Assembly: GCF_900100155.1 (NCBI RefSeq) | Contig: NZ_FMTP01000005.1 | Coordinates: 124,001-188,000, forward strand | From: Ancylobacter rudongensis | GTDB taxonomy: Bacteria > Pseudomonadota > Alphaproteobacteria > Rhizobiales > Xanthobacteraceae | DNA: 64,000 nt | Reading direction: 5' to 3' | Shown: in pieces, positions 23,694 through 31,927 of the stretch | Layout of the letters: every line of letters begins with the position of its first letter | How positions within the stretch are numbered: the first letter of the stretch is position 1 | Translations under genes and position numbers: made by a program | The notes under the pieces: generated by a model | The model's input: the letters and a program-made list of their open reading frames with translations, nothing else | Told to the model about the DNA's origin: nothing | Databases searched by the model: none

Positions 23694-24674
23694 TCAGCCG
23701 CCGCTGCGGACGGGCGCCGGGGGCAGCGCCTCGCGCCGCTCGCGGCTGGGTGGGCGGCCGAAATGGCGGGCATAGACGGTGGAGAAATGCGCCGCCGACT
23801 GGAAGCCGCAGGCAAGGCCGACATCGGTGACGGGCAGCGGCGAGAGGCGCAGCAATTCGCGCGCCCGCTCCAGCCGCAGCCGCAGCTGATAGGCCGCCGG
23901 GGCGACGCCGAGATGGCGCTGGAACAGCCGCTCCAGCTGGCGGGCGGAGACGCCGAGCCGGTTGGCGATGCCGGAGACGCCGAGCGGCTGCTCGATGGCG
24001 GCCTCCATCAGCCGCACCGCGCGGGCCAGCGTCGGGTCGGGCAGCAGCGGGCGCGGGCGGGCGGCCACCTTTTCCGCCCGGCGCGGGGCGCGATCAACGA
24101 TGAACTGCTCCGACACCTTGTCGGCCAGAGCGCGGCCGCCCTTGGCCTCGATCAGGGTGAGCATCATTTCCAGCGGCGCCACGCCGCCGGTGCAGGTGAG
24201 CCGGTCGCGGTCGATGGCGAAGGCCTCCTCGACGAAATCGATGCGGGGAAATTCCTCGCGCAGCGCCGGCAGGTTTTCCCAATGGACGGCGCAGCGGTAG
24301 AAATCCAGCAGCCCGGCCTCGGCCAGGACAAAGCTGCCGGTGCACAGCGCCCCAAGCGCGACGCCGCGCCGGGCGAGGCGACGCAGCGCGTCGGCGGTGG
24401 CCGGGGTGGCGGCGTGGCGCACATCCGTGCCGCCGCAGACCAGAAGCAGGTCGAGCGGGCCGGCCTCGGCCAACGCATGGGTGGGCGACAGGCTCAGGCC
24501 GTTGCTGGCGATGGCGGGCGTGCCGTCCAGGGTCAGGATGCGCCAGGAATAGAGCTCGCCCTCGGTGACGTAATTGGCCATGCGCAGCGCCTCCAGCGCG
24601 TTGGCGCAGGCGATCATCGAATGGTTCGGCAGGGTGAGGAAGCCGATGCGGGTGAGGGAGGCGGTGTCGAGCAC
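23694..24674 (-). CDS. GlxA-family AraC-type transcriptional regulator
   Basis: Regulator of 326 residues. The N-terminal class-I glutamine-amidotransferase-like domain (about 8-200) has the nucleophile-elbow motif ALCTGSFVLAEAG. The C-terminal AraC helix-turn-helix pair has VSGIANRLGVSARQLERLF and VTDVGLACGFQSAAHFSTVYARHFG. Proteins of this architecture (GbdR, CdhR, SouR) activate genes for betaine, carnitine and sarcosine use. Its place upstream of dgcA and beside gbcB makes a dimethylglycine/betaine regulator the likely role, but the inducer cannot be told from sequence. Confidence 0.85.
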   Translation of the reverse strand: MLDTASLTRIGFLTLPNHSMIACANALEALRMANYVTEGELYSWRILTLDGTPAIASNGLSLSPTHALAEAGPLDLLLVCGGTDVRHAATPATADALRRLARRGVALGALCTGSFVLAEAGLLDFYRCAVHWENLPALREEFPRIDFVEEAFAIDRDRLTCTGGVAPLEMMLTLIEAKGGRALADKVSEQFIVDRAPRRAEKVAARPRPLLPDPTLARAVRLMEAAIEQPLGVSGIANRLGVSARQLERLFQRHLGVAPAAYQLRLRLERARELLRLSPLPVTDVGLACGFQSAAHFSTVYARHFGRPPSRERREALPPAPVRSGG

Positions 24675-24834
24675 GTCAGGGCACCCGGAGAGCGTTGCCG
24701 AAGGTTACAGGCGATCATGTTGGGAAAAGGGCGCGCAGGATTACCCCCGCTTGGCCACCGACCGGCACCAATCATGCCGCAAAATCGTCGCCATAGCAGG
24801 GAGAAATGCGACGAGATAATTGGGGATTCCTTCC

Positions 24835-25572
24835 ATGCGGTCCATGATGCGCTCGCGCTCCACCTTCCAGTCCTGGCTGCCGGGCCGCGTCATGCTGCCC
24901 GTCGGCTTCGCGCTGGCCATCGCCGCCGGCACCTATGTGATCGCCGAGGGCAATGGCTATGCGCGCGGCAAGGCCGACGAGGCCAGCGCGCTCCAGGCGC
25001 AGGAGAGCGTGAAGACGCTGGCCCGGCTGGTGGCGCAGCCGATCGATCTCGCCGAAGAGCCGAGCGAGAAGGGCGACCAGCTCGACATTCCCACCATGAT
25101 CCGCGCCATCGAGCCCGGCGCGGTCTACAAGCCGCCGCAGAAGGCCGCCGCCAAGCCGGCCGCCGCCCGCACGGCGAGCGCCGAGGCGCCGCTCTCCAGC
25201 GACATCACGGTGGCCTCGCTGCCGGCCGGGGTCGAGCGCTTCGACCAGTGCGGCGCCCGCTGCGACAGCCGCGACCCGATGGTGACGCACGCGCCCGCGC
25301 CGCTGGTGGTGGGTGCGCAGCCGCTGCCGCCGGAGCCGGCTACCGAGCCTGCCGCCGCGCCGGTCGGTATGCCGCGCGATCTGGCCGCTGCCCCGCCGGT
25401 GGTGCCGCCGGCGCCTGTGGTCGCGCGGGTGGAGGAGCCCAAGGAGGGCTTTCTCGGCCTGCCGCCGATCCCCACCGCGAGCGAAATCGTCGACCGGACG
25501 GTGGAGGGCACCAACCGCGCCTATGACGGCATGAAGCAGGCGGTGAACGGCGCGCTCGACCTCTGGCGCTGA
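24835..25572 (+). CDS. Hypothetical anchored protein with Pro/Ala-rich linker
   Basis: Family not recognised. From the ATG at 24835 (GGGGA 8 bases upstream) the protein has 245 residues. A basic N-terminus is followed by one hydrophobic segment (MLPVGFALAIAAGTYVIA, about residues 20-37). A long Ala/Pro-rich periplasmic region follows, containing a Cys pair in RFDQCGARCDSRDP. The short C-terminal segment (EIVDRTVEGTNRAYDGMKQ) is predicted helical. An in-frame TTG at 24820 is an alternative start. It is an isolated + strand gene among - strand betaine genes and is followed by palindromic and tandem repeats. Confidence 0.65.
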   Translation: MRSMMRSRSTFQSWLPGRVMLPVGFALAIAAGTYVIAEGNGYARGKADEASALQAQESVKTLARLVAQPIDLAEEPSEKGDQLDIPTMIRAIEPGAVYKPPQKAAAKPAAARTASAEAPLSSDITVASLPAGVERFDQCGARCDSRDPMVTHAPAPLVVGAQPLPPEPATEPAAAPVGMPRDLAAAPPVVPPAPVVARVEEPKEGFLGLPPIPTASEIVDRTVEGTNRAYDGMKQAVNGALDLWR

Positions 25573-25585
25573 GGTTTCGGGCGGC

Positions 25586-25678
25586 CATCCCGGACGGGGC
25601 CGGAGGCGTCGCGCCGGGATCGGGCGCCACCACTCCCAAGCGATCCCGGACAGGGCCTGCCGCCCTTCCGGGATGACG
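25586..25678. repeat. Palindromic intergenic repeat, family A, copy 2
   Basis: Begins CATCCCGGACGGGGCC and ends CTTCCGGGATGACG, with internal CGGGATCGGGC/GCGATCCCGG pairs. It is the same design as 7829-7929 and 33310-33398. It lies between convergent genes (hypothetical 24835-25572 and gbcB). Confidence 0.8.
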
Positions 25679-25728
25679 TTTTTACCCGGATGACGCTCTG
25701 TCGGGATGACGTCTTTACCAGGATGACG
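25671..25728. repeat. Short tandem array of GGATGACG units
   Basis: GGATGACG recurs at 25671, 25688, 25704 and 25721, a period of 16-17 bases, with partly conserved spacers (TTTTTACCC, CTCTGTCG, TCTTTACCA). The first unit is the right end of the family A palindrome, so the array looks like reiteration of that repeat's terminus. Confidence 0.8.
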
Positions 25729-25742
25729 TGGGGTGGGTCCGC

Positions 25743-26909
25743 TCAGCGGTCCACGACGAGGTTGCTGGTCGGCTTCGAGCAGCACAAAAGCGCCATGCCG
25801 GCGTCGATCTCGCGCTGGCGGATGCCGCCGCCATGCTTCATCTCGACCGTGCCCTCAATGAGCTTGGACTTGCAGGTGCCGCACAGCCCCTTCGAGCAGG
25901 AGGAGGGCAGGCGCACCCCGGCGCGGCGGGCGGCATCCAGCACGAACATGTCGGAGCGGCACTCGATCGAGCGCTTCTGCTTGGCGAATTCGATCGTGTA
26001 GGTGACGACCGGCACCTCCAGCGCCTCGGGCACCGCCTGCAGCAGCTCGGCCGAGACCACCTCCGCCGCCAGTTCGGGCTCGGCCCGGGCCAGTTCGGCG
26101 AAGTCGAAGCTCTCTTCATGGTGTCGCGACATGTCGAAGCCGGCGCCCTTCAGCATCTCGCGCACCGCCTTCATGAACGGCGCCGGGCCGCAGACGAAGA
26201 TTTCGCGTTCGGCATAGTCGGGCGCGACATGTTCGAGCACGCCGAGGCTGACCCGGCCGCGCAGGCCGTGCCACGGCGCGCGCACGCTGTCGGCCTCGCA
26301 GATCGGGGCGAAGCGGAAGCTGCCCGGCTGGTTGCGCGCCATCAGCTCCAGCTCGTCGCGGAAGATGATGTCGGCGGGCGAGCGGGCGGCGTGGACGAAG
26401 ACGATGTCCCGCGGCGTGCCGAGATCATGGAAGGTGCGGGCCATCGACATCACAGGGGTGATGCCGCTGCCGCCCGACAGGAACAGGTATTTCGGCGCCG
26501 GCGCGGGGGCTCCTTGCGTGAAGCAGGAGAACTCGCCCATCGGCCCGACGGCGCGCAGGGTGGAGCCGACCTTGATCTGGTCGTGCAGATGGTTCGACAC
26601 CGGCCCGCCCGGCACGCGCTTGACCGTGATGGCGAGGGTGTGCGGACGCGTCGGCGCCGAGGCGATGGTGTAGCAGCGGTTGACGCTCTCGCCGCCGATC
26701 TCCAGCTCCAGGGTGAGGAACTGGCCGGGCCGGTAGTGGAAGATGCACGGGTCCCTCGGCGCCAGCACGAAGGTCTTCACGTCGGGCGTCTCCTCGCGGA
26801 TGGCGAGGACCAGGAGGGTGTCGTCGGCTTCCGGGTTCCACTCGGCCAGCGCGCCGGTCAGGCGCAGCGCGGCGGGGTCGGGCAAGACGGTCGGGGTGGG
26901 CGCGTGCAT
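25743..26909 (-). CDS. gbcB: Glycine-betaine demethylase reductase subunit GbcB
   Basis: Flavin and 2Fe-2S reductase of 388 residues that feeds NAD(P)H electrons to the Rieske oxygenase GbcA. The FAD domain (about 40-150) has VNRCYTIASAPTRP and the Gly-rich YLFLSGGSGITPVMSM. The NAD domain ends in EIFVCGPAPFMKAV. The C-terminal plant-type ferredoxin domain (about 305-388) has SSCSKGLCGTCKSK and a distal LLCC, supplying the four cluster Cys ligands. It lies downstream of gbcA on the same strand, with a repeat between them. Confidence 0.9.
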   Translation of the reverse strand: MHAPTPTVLPDPAALRLTGALAEWNPEADDTLLVLAIREETPDVKTFVLAPRDPCIFHYRPGQFLTLELEIGGESVNRCYTIASAPTRPHTLAITVKRVPGGPVSNHLHDQIKVGSTLRAVGPMGEFSCFTQGAPAPAPKYLFLSGGSGITPVMSMARTFHDLGTPRDIVFVHAARSPADIIFRDELELMARNQPGSFRFAPICEADSVRAPWHGLRGRVSLGVLEHVAPDYAEREIFVCGPAPFMKAVREMLKGAGFDMSRHHEESFDFAELARAEPELAAEVVSAELLQAVPEALEVPVVTYTIEFAKQKRSIECRSDMFVLDAARRAGVRLPSSCSKGLCGTCKSKLIEGTVEMKHGGGIRQREIDAGMALLCCSKPTSNLVVDR

Positions 26910-26956
26910 GGGGGCTATCTCGTCGGGTCAATTCGCGCCAGTGGGCGGGCGAGGCT

Positions 26957-27063
26957 CCCTCTCCCCATGGGGGAGAGGGTCGGGGTGAGGGATTTCCGAT
27001 CGTCCGTGCCGTCGCCCCTCACCGACCGGCTTCGCCGGCCACCTCTCCCCGACGGGGAGAGGG
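26957..27063. repeat. Palindromic intergenic repeat, family C, copy 1
   Basis: Outer arms CCCTCTCCCC (26957-26966) and GGGGAGAGGG (27054-27063) are perfect reverse complements. Inside are a CCCCATGGGG hairpin, GGGGTGAGG/CCCCTCACC and ACCGGCTTCGCCGG. A second copy is at 62571-62675. It lies in the gbcA-gbcB spacer, within the probable operon. Confidence 0.85.
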
Positions 27064-27082
27064 AAGAGGCGGCCCGCCGCCC

Positions 27083-28342
27083 TCAGCGACCCAGATGCGC
27101 GGTCATCCGGTTGACGTACCAGTTGCAGAACTTGTCCACGAGCATCTCGGTGTGCGGCGAGTAGGGGCCGGGCTCATAGGCCGGGCTGCGGGCGCCGTCC
27201 TGGCAATAGCCGACCAGTTCCGAATCCTGGTCATTGGTGGCGTCCCACACGCCGGTGAGGTTCTCGATCGTGTAGTCGACCCCTTCCACCGCGTCCTTGT
27301 GCACCAGCCATTTGGTGCGCAGCAGCGAGCGCTCGGCATCCAGCGGCAGCACCGAGAACACCACCGCATGGTCGGACATGAAATGGTGCCAGGAATTCGG
27401 CTGGGTCCAGAAATGCAGCGCGCCGTGCTTGGGGTCGTTGATGCGGCCGAGCAGCTTCTTGCACGCGGCCTTGGTGTCGTTGGTATGGCTCTCGCCGTCG
27501 CCGGCCAGCGGCAGGCGCTCGGTGCGGAAGCCGGTCGCCATGTCGTCGAGATGTTCCATCAGCGTGGAGGGGAAGCCGCAGCTTTCCCATTCGCGATGGC
27601 TCGCCTTCAGCAGCTTGTCGTAATCCTCGGCCTCCTTGCGCTCGTGCTCGTCCAGTTCTTCGGGGGCGAAGCCGAAGCCATAGGCGAAGAGCGGCACGGT
27701 CAGCTCGGGATGGTTGCCCGCGCAGTGATAGCACTCGCGGTTGTTCTCCATGGTGAGCTTCCAGTTGCCGGGCTCGATGATGTCCTTCTCGAACGCGACC
27801 TTGGCGTTCTTGAGATCATGCGGGGCGAGATAGGGCGCCATCTTCGCCGCCATCACCTCGAAATCTTCCGGCGGCTCGTCAGCCAGGCACACGAACAGCA
27901 GCCCTTCCAGCGAGCGCACATGCACCGGCTTCAGGCCATGGCAGGAGGCGTCGAAATCCTCGCCCATATGCGAGGCGGCGAGCAGCTTGCCGTCGAGGCC
28001 ATAGGTCCAGGAATGGTAGCGGCAGACGAGGTTGCCGACCGTGGTCTTGTAGTCGTGCACGATCGGCGCGCCGCGGTGGCGGCACACATTGTGGAAGGCG
28101 CGGACCTCGCCATCATCGTCGCGCACCAGGAAGATGCTGGCCTTGCCGATGTTCAGCGTCATGGCGTCGCCCGGCTCGGGGATATCGGGATCGACGCCGA
28201 CGAAGAGCCAGTGATGGCCGAAGATCACGTCCATATCCGCCGCGAAGATCTCGGGGCTGGTGTAGAACGGCGCCTCCAGGCTGTAGCCCGGCTTGCGGCG
28301 GCGCAGCAGCGTCTTCAGCGGGGTGGCGGTCGAATCCAGCAT
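27083..28342 (-). CDS. gbcA: Glycine-betaine demethylase oxygenase subunit GbcA
   Basis: Rieske non-heme iron monooxygenase of 419 residues that converts glycine betaine to dimethylglycine plus formaldehyde. The Rieske centre is CRHRGAPIVHDY through CRYHSW (Cys87, His89, Cys107, His110). Mononuclear iron ligands lie in NRECYHCAGNHPEL (His206, His211). The ATG at 28342 has GAGGAG 9 bases upstream, although the frame extends upstream to 28453. It pairs with gbcB. Related stachydrine or carnitine oxygenases look similar, but the whole island points to glycine betaine. Confidence 0.92.
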   Translation of the reverse strand: MLDSTATPLKTLLRRRKPGYSLEAPFYTSPEIFAADMDVIFGHHWLFVGVDPDIPEPGDAMTLNIGKASIFLVRDDDGEVRAFHNVCRHRGAPIVHDYKTTVGNLVCRYHSWTYGLDGKLLAASHMGEDFDASCHGLKPVHVRSLEGLLFVCLADEPPEDFEVMAAKMAPYLAPHDLKNAKVAFEKDIIEPGNWKLTMENNRECYHCAGNHPELTVPLFAYGFGFAPEELDEHERKEAEDYDKLLKASHREWESCGFPSTLMEHLDDMATGFRTERLPLAGDGESHTNDTKAACKKLLGRINDPKHGALHFWTQPNSWHHFMSDHAVVFSVLPLDAERSLLRTKWLVHKDAVEGVDYTIENLTGVWDATNDQDSELVGYCQDGARSPAYEPGPYSPHTEMLVDKFCNWYVNRMTAHLGR

Positions 28343-28532
28343 CGTCTGTTCTCCTCGCGCGGGTTCGCGGCCCCGCTTGTCGTCTGGAATTGTTCGACGG
28401 AAGCGCGCGGGCGACTTCTCTGGAAACGACAGACAATTTGCTGGACGCGACATTTGTCACGGTGTCCGCAACGCCGAAAGGACGGCGCGTCGCCGCGCCG
28501 CCCTCGCTTTGGTTCGCAGGAGGTGGAAGGGT

Positions 28533-29324
28533 TCACATCGCCGGCAGGATGGCGATGTCGTGCACCTTGCCCTCGACCCCGGCGATCTTGCCCACCCTCG
28601 TGGCCTTGCCGGTGGAAAGATCGACCGAATAGAGCGTGTCGCCAGCCATCAGCCAGCCCTCATTGGCGCCGGCCGCTGTCGTGACGATGTCGAAGGCGAA
28701 GGCGTCGCCGGCAACGCCGAGCGTGCCGACGGAATTGAGCACGCCGTCATTGGGCGGGGCCTGCTTGACCAGCGTGCCGGCGGTGGCGTCGATGTCGTAG
28801 AGCGCGGTTTCCTTGGTGCCCTTCACCGAATTGGTGTAGGCGCCGGCGACGATCTTCGAGGCCTTGCCCTTGTGCATGTCGCCCTCGGCGTAGTTCAGCA
28901 CGCCGTCCGTCGTCACCTTGCCGTCGTCGACATTGGCGCGAAGATTGGTGCCGTCGCTGCCGATGACCCGCAGCCGGTCGGCCACCGGGTTGAAGTCGAC
29001 CGTGGCCATGGAGCCGGCCGGCAGCATGGTGGCGAGCGTGGACTTCTTCATCGCCTTGCCGCTCATGGGATCGATGGTGACGACGGTGCCGTCGGCGAAC
29101 AGGCCGTACAGCAGGCCGTCGGCCGGGCGCACATCGATGCCGACGAGCTTACCGTCGCCGGCGACCGTCACCGGCGTGCCGACCTTGGCGGCCTTGACGT
29201 CGACGAGGGCGATCCTGTTGCCGTCGAGCAGGGCGGCGACAGTCTGCGCCTGCGCGCCGCCGGCGAGGGCGAGGCCGGTGAAGGTGAACGCGCTGAAGGT
29301 GAGGGCGATCATCGAGCTTTTCAT
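28533..29324 (-). CDS. Exported DUF4394-family protein
   Basis: Secreted protein of 263 residues. A signal peptide (MIALTFSAFTFTGLALAGGAQAQ) precedes a repetitive beta-rich domain with the DUF4394 hallmark VDFNPVADRLRVIGSDGTN, followed by LRANVDDGK. Short units such as ALLDGNRIALVDVKAAKVG and GDTLYSVDLSTGKATRVGKI suggest a beta-propeller-like fold. The function is unknown. It is divergent from an ECF sigma/anti-sigma pair, and both promoters carry a GCATCC motif, so it is probably a target of that sigma factor. The ATG at 29324 directly precedes the signal peptide. Confidence 0.85.
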   Translation of the reverse strand: MKSSMIALTFSAFTFTGLALAGGAQAQTVAALLDGNRIALVDVKAAKVGTPVTVAGDGKLVGIDVRPADGLLYGLFADGTVVTIDPMSGKAMKKSTLATMLPAGSMATVDFNPVADRLRVIGSDGTNLRANVDDGKVTTDGVLNYAEGDMHKGKASKIVAGAYTNSVKGTKETALYDIDATAGTLVKQAPPNDGVLNSVGTLGVAGDAFAFDIVTTAAGANEGWLMAGDTLYSVDLSTGKATRVGKIAGVEGKVHDIAILPAM

Positions 29325-29375
29325 GGTGTCGAACTCCGTTTCGCGCCGAACCTGTGTCGGCTGGGACGGAGCGGC

Positions 29376-29401
29376 TACACGCGGGAATCGCCGGCGGATG
29401 C
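29376..29401 (-). promoter_or_regulatory. Candidate ECF-sigma promoter of the DUF4394 gene
   Basis: On the - strand, GCATCC (29396-29401) is followed after 14-16 bases by CGTGTAGC (29374-29381), about 50 bases before the DUF4394 ATG. The -35-like GCATCCG also occurs in the divergent promoter of the sigma gene. Confidence 0.5.
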
Positions 29402-29430
29402 AGAAGGACGCGAAAAAATCTCTTCTCGTT

Positions 29431-29458
29431 GCATCCGAAACCGAGGACGGGGCGTAAG
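29431..29458 (+). promoter_or_regulatory. Candidate autoregulated promoter of the ECF sigma operon
   Basis: GCATCC (29431-29436), a 16-base spacer, then CGTAAG (29453-29458), about 32 bases before the sigma-factor ATG. It shares TGCATCCG with the divergent DUF4394 promoter, as expected if one ECF factor reads both. Confidence 0.5.
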
Positions 29459-29490
29459 AGTAACAAGCCTTACTTTGCGGGAGCCGCCCG

Positions 29491-30060
29491 ATGACGACCC
29501 TGCTGCCCACCGTTGAAGGCGCCGCCGATGACGAGCTTGCCGAGGCGCTGCGCTTCTGCGCGCGCGGCGAGCGCGCCGGGCTGCAGCTTCTCTATGACCG
29601 GCTGGCGCCAAAGATGACCGGCGTGGCGCTGCGCATGCTGCGCCGGCGCGATCTCGCCGACGAGGTGGTGCACGACACCTTCCTGCGCATCTGGGAAAAG
29701 GCCGGCAGCTTTGACCCGGCACGCGGCAAGCCGACCTCCTGGGCCTTCGCCATCCTGCGCAACACTGCGCTCAACCTGCTGCGCGGCGAGGGGCGGATGG
29801 AACTGGTCGGCGATTTCGAGGCGATCGAGCCGGCCAGCGAGGAGGCCGATGCCGAGACGCTTGTCATGGCGCTCTCCGAGGCCAGCGCGCTCAGGCGCTG
29901 CCTCGACCGGCTGGAGCCGGCGCGGCGGCGGGCGATCCTGCTCGCCTATATGCGCGGGCTGACCCATGGCGAGCTGGCGGGAAGGCTCGGCGTGCCGCTC
30001 GGCACCGCCAAGGCGTGGATACGCCGCAGCCTGCTCACCCTTCGGGAGTGCATGACATGA
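29491..30060 (+). CDS. ECF-family RNA polymerase sigma factor
   Basis: Sigma factor of 189 residues with only regions 2 and 4. Region 2 spans about 20-95 (LRRRDLADEVVHDTFLRIWE, SWAFAILRNTALNLLRG). Region 4 spans about 130-185 (LEPARRRAILLAYMRGLTH, then a helix-turn-helix in ELAGRLGVPLGTAKAWIRRS). It resembles the SigK/RpoE-type group paired with RskA-like anti-sigma factors. Its stop overlaps the anti-sigma start by 4 bases (ATGA). The stimulus is unknown. Confidence 0.9.
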   Translation: MTTLLPTVEGAADDELAEALRFCARGERAGLQLLYDRLAPKMTGVALRMLRRRDLADEVVHDTFLRIWEKAGSFDPARGKPTSWAFAILRNTALNLLRGEGRMELVGDFEAIEPASEEADAETLVMALSEASALRRCLDRLEPARRRAILLAYMRGLTHGELAGRLGVPLGTAKAWIRRSLLTLRECMT

Positions 30061-30782
30061 GCGCCGACGAGCGCGACCGGCTGGCGAGCGAATATGTGCT
30101 CGGCCTGCTCGAACCCGAGGAGATGCGCCGCTGCGAGGAAAGGCTGGCGCGCGACGCTGGGCTCGCCGTGCAGGTGGAGCTGTGGCGGGCGCGCCTCGCC
30201 GAACTGGATGCCACTGCCGCCCCGGTGACGCCTGATCCGGCGCTGTGGCCGCGCATCGACGCGGCGCTGGCGGCGCCGGTACCGAAGGCGGCGCGCCCGG
30301 CGCCCGTCCGCCCCTCGCGGCTGGCAGCATGGTGGGAAAGTCTCAGCCTGTGGCGCGGCTACGCTCTGGCGGCCTCGGCGGCGCTGCTGCTGCTCGCGAT
30401 TGGCACGGTGCAGCTGGCGCGGCAGGCGGCGCAGGCGCCGGTGCTGGTGGCGGTGCTGCTCTCCGACCAGAACCAGCCGGCGGCGGTGGTCAACGCCTTC
30501 CGCGACGGGCGCACCGAGCTGCTGGCTCTGAGCGCGCTCAAGGCGCCGGAAGGCAAATCGCTGCAGGTGTGGACGCTGTGGGACCGCGAGCGCGGGCCGG
30601 TTTCGGTCGGCCTCTTGGAGGCGATGCGCAATGTCGAGCTGAGCGTCGAGGGCCTGCCGCGCCCCGCCGCCGCGCAGCTCTATGAGGTGACGCTGGAGCC
30701 GGCGGGCGGCTCGCCCACCGGGCGCCCGACCGGGCCGATCCTGATGAAGGGCAATGCCAGCCCGACCGAGGTGGGGATCTGA
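30057..30782 (+). CDS. RskA-like anti-sigma factor
   Basis: Membrane anti-sigma factor of 241 residues. The N-terminal cytoplasmic helical domain (LASEYVLGLLEPEEMRRCEE) is the sigma-binding part. One transmembrane helix spans about 101-121 (GYALAASAALLLLAIGTVQLA). The C-terminal periplasmic RskA domain (about 125-240) contains LQVWTLWDRERGPVSVGLLE and YEVTLEPAGGSPTGRPTGPI, typical of the family. The ATG at 30057 lies in the sigma gene's stop overlap. Signalling probably involves its proteolysis, as in RskA systems. Confidence 0.88.
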   Translation: MSADERDRLASEYVLGLLEPEEMRRCEERLARDAGLAVQVELWRARLAELDATAAPVTPDPALWPRIDAALAAPVPKAARPAPVRPSRLAAWWESLSLWRGYALAASAALLLLAIGTVQLARQAAQAPVLVAVLLSDQNQPAAVVNAFRDGRTELLALSALKAPEGKSLQVWTLWDRERGPVSVGLLEAMRNVELSVEGLPRPAAAQLYEVTLEPAGGSPTGRPTGPILMKGNASPTEVGI

Positions 30783-30792
30783 CGGCGGGCCG

Positions 30793-31845
30793 TTACTCGA
30801 ACAGACGCTGCGCCGCCATGCTCTGCACGGCCACCGGCGCGCGGGCGCGGGCATCGGACGGGGTGAAGCCGTGCTGGGCCTTGAACTGGCGGGAGAAATG
30901 CGCGCAATCGGAAAAGCCGGCCTCCAGCGCGATATCCGTCACCGAGCGGCCTGTGGTGTCGAGCAGGAAGCGGGCATAGCGCAGCCGCAGCCGGCGGTAG
31001 AACTCGGCCGGGCGCTGGCCCATCACGGTCTGGAACAGGCGCTCCAGCTGGCGGGTGGAGAGCTGCAGCCGGCGGGCGATGTCGGCAATGGGCAACGGGT
31101 CGGCGAGGTGCTGCTCCATCATCAGGAGCGCGCGCCGCACACGGTCATCGGCCACCAGATCGGCGATCGGCGGGTGCGGCTGGGATTCGGTACCGGGGCG
31201 CTGGCGGTCGAGCAGCAGCACATGGCGGCTCTTCTGGGCGATGGAGCGGCCGAGAAACTTCTCCACCAGCGCGGTGGCGAGATCGGCCGCGCCGCCGCCG
31301 CCGGCGCAGGTGATGCGGTCGCCGTCAATGACATAGAGCCGGTCCGCCACCGGGGTGTGGTGGGGAAATTCCTCCATGAAGTCCTGATAGTGATACCAGG
31401 AGACGCAGCAGCGCCGCCCGGTCATCAGCCCGGCGCGGGCCAGGATGAAGCTGCCGGTGCAGACGCCGACCAGCGGCACCCCGGCGCGGGCGGCGCGCTT
31501 GAGATAGGCGATGCTCTCCTCGTCGAGCTGCTGGCCGCCCTGCAGCAGGCCGCCGACGACGATGATGTAGGCGAAGTTCGCCGGGTCGGCGAGCGGGCCG
31601 GAGGGCGCCACGGTGATGCCGCAGCTGGCGCGGATCGGCTCCTGCTTCGAGGCCATCACCTGCCAGCGGGCGAGGATGGGGCGCGAGCGGTCGCCATCAT
31701 CGGCGGCGAGGCGGAACTGGTCGACCATCAGCGAGAAGGCGGACAGGGTGAAATTGTCGGCCAGGATGAAGCCGACATTCAGCGCCGGCGCCGCCGCGTG
31801 CGCGGTGTGGGTGAGGCCGGGAGAGGTGGGTCGCTGCTGGTTCAT
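30793..31845 (-). CDS. GbdR-like GlxA/AraC-family regulator
   Basis: Regulator of 350 residues with an N-terminal amidotransferase-like sensor domain and a C-terminal AraC DNA-binding domain. The elbow motif GVCTGSFILARAGLM and the following CCVSWYHYQDF resemble GbdR, the glycine-betaine and dimethylglycine activator of pseudomonads. The DNA-binding helices are IADIARRLQLSTRQLERLF and VTDIALEAGFSDCAHFSRQF. The ATG at 31845 has GGAG 7 bases upstream. It lies between the sigma module and sdaA/sox, so it is the best candidate activator of gbc, dgc and sox genes. Confidence 0.85.
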   Translation of the reverse strand: MNQQRPTSPGLTHTAHAAAPALNVGFILADNFTLSAFSLMVDQFRLAADDGDRSRPILARWQVMASKQEPIRASCGITVAPSGPLADPANFAYIIVVGGLLQGGQQLDEESIAYLKRAARAGVPLVGVCTGSFILARAGLMTGRRCCVSWYHYQDFMEEFPHHTPVADRLYVIDGDRITCAGGGGAADLATALVEKFLGRSIAQKSRHVLLLDRQRPGTESQPHPPIADLVADDRVRRALLMMEQHLADPLPIADIARRLQLSTRQLERLFQTVMGQRPAEFYRRLRLRYARFLLDTTGRSVTDIALEAGFSDCAHFSRQFKAQHGFTPSDARARAPVAVQSMAAQRLFE

Positions 31846-31927
31846 GGCCTGCTCCTGCAGGTAGCATAGCAAATTTGCCGCCTCAGGTAGCAAGGGGAGT
31901 GCAGATGCCCGGTCGCGGCGCATGGGT

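Noticed and set aside
25671-25728. Short regular repeats considered as a CRISPR remnant
   Set aside because: Units are only 8 bases with 8-9-base spacers and derive from the adjacent palindromic repeat; no cas genes are present.
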